In this document: one piece after another, positions 21,435 through 28,259 of the stretch | Position numbering within the stretch: the first letter of the stretch is position 1 | Layout: the number at the start of each line of letters is the position of its first letter | Source of the DNA: Dipteris shenzhenensis | Taxonomy: Eukaryota > Polypodiophyta > Polypodiopsida > Gleicheniales | Assembly: GCA_047967505.1 (NCBI GenBank) | Contig: CM106538.1 | Direction: 5' to 3' (one strand) | Length of the DNA stretch: 64,000 nt | The notes under the pieces: model-generated | Seen by the model: the letters and a program-made list of their open reading frames with translations, nothing else | Told to the model about the DNA's origin: nothing | Databases searched by the model: none | Position numbers and translations under genes: made by a program

Positions 21435-24400
21435 TTCCCTTCAGTCACCTAGGACAGTTAGGACTCCTAACCTAAGACTGGTAAGACAGTTAGGACACTA
21501 ACTTAGTCTAACCCAACCTAACCTACTAATTGAACCTTGTTAGGTTAGCCTAACTGACCAATTAACCTAACCTAGCTAACTAGACCTAAGTGACCTAACT
21601 ACTAACATGTCCCACCCTACTAACTAAACCTAACCAACTTAACTTGACCTACTGACTAACCCTAGTTAGGAACCTTAGACCTTAGTCTAAGGTTGGCATC
21701 GAAAGTGTCAGTGGCGCAAGGGCTGGAATTGCGACGCACAGCCAACAATCGGCGATGGAAGCTACTAGCTGACGAGATGCCGACTGACGGTCACGACAAT
21801 GGCGACGGGCATTTATCGACAAACTAGCACGGTAACGGGTGTAGGGCTCAAGGCGACGGACAATGCTCGGACGGGCTCCATGCAACGGACGACAGGACGG
21901 GCTAGCTTATAAGCTTTGCATCTCGGCCAAAGGATTGGGCTCATAGCGTTATCACAGCTGGAGCTATAAAGGCTCACGGCGACAGAGGACAGGACTACTC
22001 ACTCTTGTTGGTGATGCTGCTCAGTTTGTTGGTTGTCTAGTTCACGTCAGGTTCATGCTGCTCAGTCCGCTGGTCGTAGGTTCAGCTCTTGACCAATGCT
22101 ACTTGCTGCTTGTCGATCGAACATCGGCGTAGCTTCTTATAGCTAGCAGGTTTGGCATAGGCGTTGGCATAGCAACTGCTAAAAATCCTAGGTGAAGAGT
22201 GAAAAGGTGCCTGAGTCATGCTCTGATACCAATGTAGAGAAGGGGGAAAAGGCAGATTTGGAGATGGGGTGAGAATAGCAGAAGGAAGGGAGGAGAAAAG
22301 AGGAGAAGGGGAAGGAGAGAGGAAGAGAGAGAAGGATGAGGGGATAGAGAGAGAGACACGGAGGAGAGAGAGAGTGTGAGCATAGGCAGCAAGAAGCAGG
22401 AAGGAGGAGGGAAAGTACATAGGATTAGATGTCACATCAAAAAGGTACCATACAAATCATAAGGGGCTGACTTATATAGTGCCCCTTCTTAATCCTATCT
22501 TACCACCAATTTCCCTTCCTTTTCCCCACCTATTTCCCACCGAATTCCCTGCTATTTCCCACCTTCATTACACCAACCACTAGAGAAATCTCTACACGTG
22601 GCTGATCACAAAATGCATACTATGATCTGAAGCAAGCTAGATCTCAAGGACGTTACCTTTCGAGCTAGCCCTAGTTAGCTTGTATGCAATCTAGCTTGCA
22701 TACTAACCTAACCATAACAATCTATGGATGAATTAACTAGTGTCTAAGAGGAGGAAATACTAAAGCCCACTGAATATAGCCGTTGGCGCTAAGGCCCTAT
22801 GAGTGGCTTGGGCTATCAATCATTGTGGTGCATAGACTCCTTTGGATTAGACTTGAGCATGACAGCCTCAAGGTATATCATGGTGGAATGGGACACCATA
22901 GCTTCTTGTTGGATGCTCTAGTTCAAGAGGGTAAGTCTCTAAAGCCTCAGCTCAAGGGTGACTCAACATTCTTTGGGTCCTATAGCTGCGAGATGAACCT
23001 GACAGCTGATCTTCTCAAATTCTGATCAGTACATATACTCTTAGCCAAGAAACTATCAAGTGGTTTCAGCATACGGGGATTAACGTTGGGAGCAAAGTGT
23101 TGTGCTCACCTCCCAGCCATAGACCTGGAGAATACTGAGTCACCCCATTTGGGGATACCCTATTGAGCTAAAGCATACGATATGAGACCATGTCATCCCA
23201 TATCACCACGATGTGAAGTTTCTACCTAAAGGTTCACCTTTCCCCTGCAAGTACGATCACCATGGGCCAGCTCAAGACTTGATACCATAGATTCCAGATT
23301 GAGGCAGGACATGAGATTGCAGCCACACAACACTATAGAGATCCAACGTCTGTACTCTCTCTGGCACAGAGGAGATGGAGAAAGAGGTGTGTCTTGATGC
23401 GATGCCTGGAACTATGAGATCCCAGGAGATATCACTATCTTTCCACCCATGGATATGCGGATATGGGTAGAGTCATTGAATACTCAGACCAAGATGCTGT
23501 TGGGAATTAGAATTTAGATGTCACCTCCCCAGCCCCCATAGGAGGAGGAAATGAAGGAGACTGACCTGCAGGGTGCTACACAAGTAGCACATTGGCTGCC
23601 ATATACTTCCATCTTAGTTTGGTTATGACCAGATCAGTCTGCATTGGAACTTCATCGTGCTGCCCCCAGACGGGGCTGCACAAAGCCCTATGGGGGGGGC
23701 ACATTGGCTGGTATATATGGCCCAAAGGGAGGGCTATCAGAGACCCAACATATGGCAGCTGGAGAAGGGCATTTTTTATGCCCTCAAGGTGGCCAGATCT
23801 GGTCAGCCAGTAAAGTTGCATACCTTGTCACGAGGACGTGTATTTCTAATTTTTAGGAATTAACAGTGACTGACCTGGCCTCAAACGGATTAAATATGTG
23901 AAGGACACTTCATTGCAATTAATTCCATGGGCCAAGGCAAGGGACTGAAGGTCAGAGAGGTAAAAATTCCACTGCTAAAAATACCTCACGGGGCCACATT
24001 TAGCAAGCTGGGTTGAGGAGCAAGAAAAAAAAGGGCGAAATTGTCTTTGAGGCTGTTTTCTGGACCACAAAAGAACAGGGAGAGGCAAGTCACAAGCTGG
24101 GCAAGTGCTCCAGGGCTATTCTATCACATCGCCTTGCTGGCTTTTGACTACCAGGGCAGTCTGTGGATTGTTGGTGGGCTGCCAGAAGCTCAAAAACGAA
24201 ATTCATTTTTGTTCCAAGAGCCTCCAGATCAGTTCGTTTTTGCTGCATGCTTACTGTTCATCCCTTCCCAGAGGCCCAAATCTGATTCGCACTTCTTCCA
24301 GGAGCTTTCCAAGCTAAGTGCCTATCAAAATAAAACTTTTCCAGGCAGTTTGGAGCTTCCAGGCAACTCGATTTGCTTCCAGACTTAGCGATTCTCTTCC

Positions 24401-27400
24401 AGCAGGTTTTCCAGGGTTGCTTTTGCTGAATCACACCTGCCAAGGTGCCAGGGAATTTCGTTTTTCCATGTTTGTTGATTTCCCAGGGTTTCCCGAGCTT
24501 TCCGATTGGTTGATTGCTTTCTGGTAGCTTTCCTACTGTCTCAGAACCTTCAAATCCTTTTGCTTAGTGCAGCTGGCCTTTCTGTTTTCCAGGAGCAGCA
24601 GCCAGGTGTGGTTGTTTTGCTGGCCTATGTCTTGCTAGGACTCCCTTGACAGGTATTCAGAGCTACCAAGACAGATTGAATTGTTTTGCTGGCCTCTGTC
24701 TTGCTAGGACTCCCCTGACGGGTATTCAGAGCTACCAAAACAAATTGAGTTGTTTTGCTAGCCTCTGTCTTGCTAGGACTCCCTTGACGGGTATTCAAAG
24801 CTACCAAGACGGATTGGGCTGATTTCTCTCCTGCCAGGACTCCCCTAGTGGGTATCAAAGCTGCCAGGTTAGAACCTTCAGCCAGATTCGGAAGAAGGGC
24901 TGCCATGGATTGCAATGGACCTGGGATGCCTTTGTTGTGATTGCATAGTAGGACGGAAGTGCCTCTGATCGGATTATTCAGTTGGCTGTCTGTGCGCTGA
25001 TGCACTGCGGTGCTATTCTTGTATTTGCAAGCCTTCTGAATAAAAGATAAAAGGGGCGCTGAGTTTAGGGCCAATCTGGTGTCCGGTGCACGACAAGGGC
25101 AATCTAGCTCTTGGGTGTTTTATTATAAATTGTTTGGTTTGCTGTGGGAATTTCTAAATGGCTGGAAATTAAGTATTTGCTGGTTATTATCTGTTCACCG
25201 CCCTTTGGAGTTTCCGAAGGCCGGTTTCAGACCTGGACAAGGGCTTTTGTAAGCCCTCAAGGCAGCCACTGGCCAGCCAGTAGGGCTGCAGACCAGGTCG
25301 GCCAGCCTCGTAGATGGGGTCGGCAATCAGGGGATCAAGCCACAGGCTGGTTGGCAGTTACAGGATCTAGTAGGCCGGATCAGAGGGGTCTGGTGTCTTA
25401 CATAAAGCCCTCTGGGGAAGGCAGGCAAAGTATGAGACATTAATCCAGGATGTTTACCAGATGCTAGCAGTGAGTTGTTGGCAGCAGCAGGGTGCAGCAG
25501 GGGCAGCAGTAAACAATAGTTCCAGCAGGTCCTAGCTTGGAAATAGAGCTCAACACTGTAGCAGAACACCTACAGGAGAAGGATAGATGACAAGGCAATT
25601 TGGGGCTCCTCCCTAAGCCACTGAAAACCTCAATTAGAGGCACTCAGCAGAAGGACAGAGCAGGAGGATTGGCAACACCCAAAGACTCAGATCTAGCATC
25701 AGTGGAGCAGCATCCTGCTATGCACGTGGTGTGGGTTGTAGCTACAGGAGAACACCTACAGATGACAAGTCGGTTTGGGGCTCCTCCCTAAGCCACTGAA
25801 AACCTCAATTAGAGGCACTCAGCAGAAGGAGAGAGCAGGAGGATTGGCAACACCCAGAGACTCAGATCTAGCATCAGTGGAGCAGCATCCTGCTATGCAT
25901 GTGGTGTAGCTCACCTTTTGGATTCAGTTTGGTCCTGTTTTGTGAGCATATATTACATCTGAACTGTGTGTGAAGTTTTATAGATGCTTGTGCACATCCA
26001 GGGAGTAGGATCCATATCAGTGAGTGATCCTGTGATCTAATCATAATTCTATATTTCAGCTGTGCAAGTGCTTTGGGTTCGACCTAGCAAGCAAAGCTTA
26101 ATCACTTGTAATACCTAACACATCCTTGGTAAAGAAATAACACCATTGAGTTCTGAGACATATTTTGCAAAAATCTTTGTCGTCAAGCACTCAGTTGATT
26201 TAAAGTATATTGGTGTCAAAAAGCATAAGTCTGTTGAGGTCAACAAGAACCAATGTGTTAGCCCAAAACATTCATCAGAAAGACAAAAGATAGTATAGAC
26301 ACAAAGCATCGAGACACAAAATCATTAATCTCCAAAAAAAAACAATTTGGAAATGGCAGCAAATATTGTTATGCTTGGCTTAAAAGCCTAATCAATCAAG
26401 GCTGGAAAAAAGCTTCGGCTCACACTGCCGATATCTGCTCCAATTGATCGAGGCTGGAAAAAATCTCTCAATAACTGTAGGCTATCTCTGGCCATCTGCT
26501 ATACTCTCTAGCACCACACATAAGGCTACAAATAACAATTGGAGGCTCCCTTTTGAATTATGCGCAATTCCACAAACCATTCCTGCAATTTTGTAGTCAG
26601 CCCAGACATATGCTGTCCTGCATTGGCTTATGGGAAGGTGGAATCAGCAAGGTCCAGGAGGTTCCATCTGTGCAATGGGCCTGCAGTAAATGCCGTGTCT
26701 CCTGCTCGCCCAGCTAGCTGGCTCTGCCCAGCTCTGCTAAAGCAACCTTTCTTCCACTGCAGTCTTGTGGCAATTGGCACATCTACTCACTTCAATGCAC
26801 TTGAGCACAAATTTGCTGCCAGTGACACTCCGTGGTCCAAGTGCAATGGCTTTCTAAGTAATTTTTTTTTTTTTAATCAGTCATGGGACTTTAGCTGAAA
26901 TGCCCTCTAAGAGAGCTTTTGATCTGAGTCTAGGCTTGTAAATAGTAAGCAAGATTAAGACGCTCCATCTCTGCTGCCATTAGACAACCTATAGCCACTT
27001 CAGATAAAATATTGTACACAACAATATAGGAATACCACAAAACTCCAGATGAACATAAGCAAGGCCCAAATGTTCTTATTCAATTAGGACCTCCAAAAAT
27101 GTGTGCTGCAAAACGTTATAAATACGTGAATAGTATGGTTCTATGCACTTGCCTGATGATTAAAAAGGTAACGACACATCTCTTTTTTATGGGCCTCTGT
27201 CAACACAGCATTTAGCGATCCAGAGACATAAAGTGCTATCACCTGCAAACAAATTGTGATAGTATAATTCAATTCCAACATGTATCGTCCCGTGTCAGTA
27301 GCAATCAGACAAAGTTGGAAAGAAACTTACCAAACCAGGCATAAGGAACATTGGACCGCCATAATCACCAGGCCAGTGACCATCATGCGCCTGTAATGTG

Positions 27401-28159
27401 GAGTAAAATCGCACAGCACGCGTCAATGTGGTCGTAATGGTATCGTCCGTTATGTCGCTGTATTGATCGACCTTTAATTCCGAAGGAAGAGGTGATAAAG
27501 GATTCTCCCTTGCGAACTGTGATGTGCAAAGGACGCATCTTTAGTCTCTTACTATATACCATTTCTCTGCTTTCTTCTCTATGACAAAGTAGAGCACAAG
27601 GACTGCCTTTGTCCAATCCTTGGCTGCGTTTTCGTGCATCTAAGGATCGAAGCCCCTTATTTAAAGAAAGGCCGCCCTCAGCGTGCAGCTTGTCCCTGAG
27701 AGAGATTTTTGTTGGCCCGTAAATCAATCAAATTCATTAAACGAAGATGAACTCATACTGTATGAGTGAAGGACGACCTTAAAGAAGCATGCATTGCAAG
27801 AGGAGTATTAAATGCGAAAATTTAGGAAGCTTGTGTGGAGTATGCCGGTCTAGCATGCCGCATTGTGATAGAAACAAGTTTGGCCCTCCTCCATGCAGCG
27901 TTGTCTCACATATAAGTCCAGGGAAGAGATGGAGAAAAAGCGCAAGGAGGCGGGCAAGTACCTGCATTCGCATGAGCAAGTCATCACTGTGTTGTTTGAG
28001 GAAGCGATTGGTTCGAAAGAGGTTGCGAGCGTTCTCGACTGCAAGGCGATCAGCAGGGGAGCCAGTGTCGGGATCGAAGACCCAGATTTGGCGACCGATG
28101 GAGTTATTGAGGGAGTGCAACCAAGGGGAAGAGCCATCGGCGATCTTCAAGCTCCACAT
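12865..28159 (-). CDS. CAS1: Cycloartenol synthase-type oxidosqualene cyclase, 5-prime six exons (partial gene)
   Basis: Oxidosqualene cyclases fold 2,3-oxidosqualene; the cycloartenol type makes the first cyclic precursor of plant sterols at the ER membrane. Joining 28159-27962, 27516-27331, 27242-27153, 13527-13330, 13226-13142 and 13031-12865 gives an unbroken reading frame of about 308 codons. It begins MWSLKIADG and contains [14 protein letters not shown], the QW-type motif QNEDGGW, and [12 protein letters not shown]. Exon sizes of 66, 62 and 30 codons match those I recall for Arabidopsis CAS1. The His in MWCHCR is typical of sterol-forming cyclases; beta-amyrin and lupeol synthases usually have Tyr there, so a triterpene-specific enzyme is less likely. 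The catalytic DCTAE region lies in later exons that were not found here. The gene looks functional over the visible part, but completeness is unknown. Confidence 0.93.
13142..13226 (-). CDS. Cyclase exon 5 (28 codons plus 1 nt)
   Basis: Starts after GAGTTGCAG and encodes [18 protein letters not shown] through LPIHP, leaving a single G that is completed by exon 6. The donor is GTTCAAATT, a weak match. Intron 4 is 103 bp and intron 5 is 110 bp. Confidence 0.91.
13330..13527 (-). CDS. Cyclase exon 4 (66 codons)
   Basis: Starts after the acceptor TCTATGCAG with [12 protein letters not shown] and ends SWGKFWLS at the donor GTGCGG. Reading through the donor gives non-family sequence (RNSVLPYI) and then a stop. 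One residue longer than Arabidopsis CAS1 in the variable [11 protein letters not shown] loop. Its first part is duplicated 299 bp upstream in the gene, at 13740-13826. Confidence 0.93.
13441..14040. repeat. 299-bp tandem duplication spanning part of cyclase exon 4 and flanking intron
   Basis: Unit 1 is about 13441-13739 and unit 2 about 13740-14040. Shared words include GACAAAGGATGCACAATGT, CATAAGCATTAAAGGAACA and GTGTTAATTGATCCTTTCAT, each 299 bp apart. The copies differ by many transitions, so the event is not recent. Confidence 0.85.
13740..13826 (-). pseudogene. Decayed duplicate of the 5-prime part of cyclase exon 4
   Basis: At a constant offset of 299 bp from real exon 4, the minus strand encodes [18 protein letters not shown], then a TAG stop where exon 4 has TTG (Leu). 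An AG acceptor (TATGGAG) is kept. Homology ends after RLLE, so only the first half of the exon was copied and there is no matching donor. Inclusion in mRNA would truncate the protein. Confidence 0.85.
14287..14413. repeat. 62-bp tandem repeat x2 in intron 3
   Basis: ACACAATATCCAACCGGAGG recurs at 14287 and 14349, followed in both by TTACATGGCATACCTTGGGG. The second unit has a 3-bp GAG insertion. Confidence 0.85.
15105..16615 (-). repeat. 3-prime LTR of chromovirus, split by a LINE insertion
   Basis: LTR sequence runs 15105-15200, stops at GAGAGAGGAAGAGA, and resumes at about 16405 with TGAGGGGATAGAGAG, which are nearly adjacent words in the intact LTR. Between them is the LINE at 15201-16404. 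Confidence 0.88.
15201..16404 (-). mobile_element. 5-prime-truncated LINE nested in the chromovirus LTR
   Basis: Minus-strand ORF2 C-terminus: 15829-16272 encodes [17 protein letters not shown] and [20 protein letters not shown] (post-RT segment), and 15385-15654 encodes [19 protein letters not shown] then YAHIRDDY (zinc motif). The 3-prime end is a short-repeat tail, TTCTAC-type repeats at 15201-15218, instead of poly(A). No clear target duplication was found; about 10 bp of LTR seems lost at the junction. Confidence 0.82.
16616..16632 (-). other. Chromovirus polypurine tract
   Basis: TTGGGGAGGGATGGC on the minus strand ends exactly at the 3-prime LTR. Confidence 0.7.
16723..17100 (-). pseudogene. 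Integrase C-terminus with chromodomain
   Basis: An open 125-codon stretch contains [21 protein letters not shown] and [10 protein letters not shown], the GPY/F module of gypsy integrases. It then has [20 protein letters not shown] and WQL at the end, a chromodomain of the chromovirus group. Chromodomains steer integration to particular histone marks. A usual Trp in the ligand cage (VKWQG) is replaced (MKCQG). Confidence 0.85.
17152..17827 (-). pseudogene. Integrase catalytic core, frameshifted
   Basis: Two overlapping open stretches give the integrase core. The first has [18 protein letters not shown] with the first catalytic Asp, and [17 protein letters not shown] with the second. The second begins [20 protein letters not shown] with the catalytic Glu, then [21 protein letters not shown] frameshift near 17460 separates them. 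All three catalytic residues are still readable. Confidence 0.85.
17847..18893 (-). pseudogene. Protease C-terminus, RT N-terminus fused to integrase zinc region by deletion
   Basis: Just upstream (18893-18852) the protease motif [11 protein letters not shown] is readable before a frameshift and stop. The 334-codon frame continues with [20 protein letters not shown], then [57 protein letters not shown]. It then passes directly into [19 protein letters not shown], normally upstream of the integrase. The catalytic YxDD and all RNase H are absent, so it cannot make active RT. Confidence 0.85.
18889..21193 (-). pseudogene. Chromovirus gag, frameshifted
   Basis: Starts [17 protein letters not shown] at 21193, shifts frame near 21080, then has a 291-codon open part (19938-20813) with the capsid-like segment [20 protein letters not shown] and YVHTWWRYM. 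After another shift it continues [20 protein letters not shown] zinc-knuckle-like [16 protein letters not shown] lies near 19400. The 18889-19377 part is an acidic linker before the protease. One stop (TAG near 20820) splits the long frame. Confidence 0.75.
21398..21690. repeat. T16-G21 homopolymer and CCTAAC-rich tract in the chromovirus leader
   Basis: A run of 16 T and 21 G (21398-21434) is followed by about 240 bp in which CCTAAC, CTAACT and GTTAGG words recur irregularly in both orientations. This is simple-sequence DNA with a telomere-like flavour but not a regular array. It lies between primer site and gag. Confidence 0.75.
22220..22231 (-). other. Chromovirus primer-binding site
   Basis: On the minus strand TGGTATCAGAGC follows the 5-prime LTR after one base, an initiator Met-tRNA-type site. 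Confidence 0.88.
22233..22572 (-). repeat. 5-prime LTR of chromovirus (340 bp)
   Basis: Carries a purine-rich half (22233-22400 on the plus strand) and a conserved half with GATTAGATGTCACATCAAAA and a TATATAAG-like box on the minus strand (CACTATATAAGTCAGCC, near 22475), the likely promoter. Confidence 0.9.
24612..24877. repeat. 69-bp minisatellite, about 3.8 copies
   Basis: Units start at 24612, 24681, 24750 and 24819. Each holds TTGCTAGGACTCCC and GGTATTCAGAGCTACCAA-like words, the fourth being degenerate. Because 69 is divisible by three, the minus strand stays open and makes a spurious repetitive peptide. Confidence 0.92.
25563..25912. repeat. Direct tandem duplication, about 175 bp
   Basis: Copies 25563-25737 and 25749-25912 share TTTGGGGCTCCTCCCTAAGC, CTCAATTAGAGGCACTCAGC and GGAGCAGCATCCTGCTATGC. 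The second copy lacks 11 bp near its start. Confidence 0.9.
27153..27242 (-). CDS. Cyclase exon 3 (30 codons) with GC donor
   Basis: Starts after GTTTGCAG with [14 protein letters not shown] and ends RYLFNHQ. The next bases are GCAAGT, so the 5-prime splice site is the GC-type CAG/GCAAGT, otherwise a perfect donor. The following codons expected in the family (NEDGGWG) are found 13.6 kb away at 13527, which defines the giant intron 3. Confidence 0.92.
27331..27516 (-). CDS. Cyclase exon 2 (62 codons)
   Basis: Starts after the acceptor CACATCACAG with FARENPLSP and ends MFLMPGL before the donor GTAAGT. It carries the conserved [11 protein letters not shown] segment. Intron 1 is 445 bp and intron 2 only 88 bp. 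The phase is 0 at both ends, as in other plant cyclases. Confidence 0.93.
27962..28159 (-). CDS. Cyclase exon 1 (N-terminus, 66 codons)
   Basis: The exon encodes [13 protein letters not shown] through LLMRMQ and ends at a GT donor (GTACTTGCC) in phase 0. The chosen ATG at 28159 gives the MW-x-LKIA start shared by plant cycloartenol synthases. An in-frame ATG 33 codons upstream (28258) would add residues absent from the family and sits upstream of the TATA-like box, so it was not used. Confidence 0.93.
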
Positions 28160-28240
28160 GGATATATGAAGAGTAGGAGCAAACTTCAGAGCTTCAGTAT
28201 ACACTATACTAGTTTGAATGCAATGCAACTCCGACTCTCT

Positions 28241-28250
28241 CTTTAAATAG
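28241..28250 (-). promoter_or_regulatory. Candidate TATA box of the cyclase gene
   Basis: On the minus strand the bases read CTATTTAAAG, about 85 bp upstream of the ATG at 28159. A CCAAT-like word (GGCCAATG) lies about 30 bp further upstream, near 28284. The spacing fits a short 5-prime leader of about 50 nt. This is inferred from position and motif only. Confidence 0.5.
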
Positions 28251-28259
28251 ACATGCATT

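Larger units (their letters stand above)
15105..22572 (-). mobile_element. Ty3/gypsy chromovirus, complete ends, internally deleted, in cyclase intron 3
   Basis: LTRs at 22233-22572 (5-prime) and 15105-16615 (3-prime, interrupted by a LINE) begin TGTAATGAAG and end CTTCTCTACA on the minus strand. Target duplication CCAAC is at 15100-15104 and 22573-22577. Gag, protease, the RT N-terminus, integrase and a chromodomain are recognisable, but the RT palm and all RNase H are deleted, and several frameshifts occur. The LTR halves are nearly identical, so insertion into the host intron was fairly recent despite the broken pol. Confidence 0.92.
23560..26100. repeat. GC-rich repeat block in intron 3
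   Basis: Diverged copies of one module recur: CTGGAGAAGGGC...GCCCTCAAGG...GGCCAG at 23760-23810 and CTGGACAAGGGC...GCCCTCAAGG...GGCCAG at 25230-25275. No coding capacity was recognised. It contains the 69-bp minisatellite at 24612-24877 and the 25563-25912 duplication. Confidence 0.55.
13528..27152 (-). other. Giant intron 3 of the cyclase gene (13,625 bp, GC-AG)
   Basis: Bounded by CAG/GCAAGT at the 5-prime end and TATGCAG at the 3-prime end. It contains an exon-4 duplicate, a complete chromovirus (15105-22572) with a nested LINE, GC-rich repeat debris at 23.5-26 kb and several tandem repeats. Stretches 14.04-15.1 kb, 22.58-23.55 kb and 26.1-27.15 kb hold no recognisable gene. The transposons lie in the same orientation as the gene. 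Confidence 0.88.

Noticed and set aside
24625-25074. 149-codon minus-strand frame with three copies of a 23-residue repeat
   Set aside because: The repeat is explained by the 69-bp minisatellite, whose length is divisible by three; no domain, no neighbours.
27789-28246. Two plus-strand frames of 126 and 117 codons over cyclase exon 1
   Set aside because: Antisense shadows of the exon; the minus-strand frame carries the family motifs.
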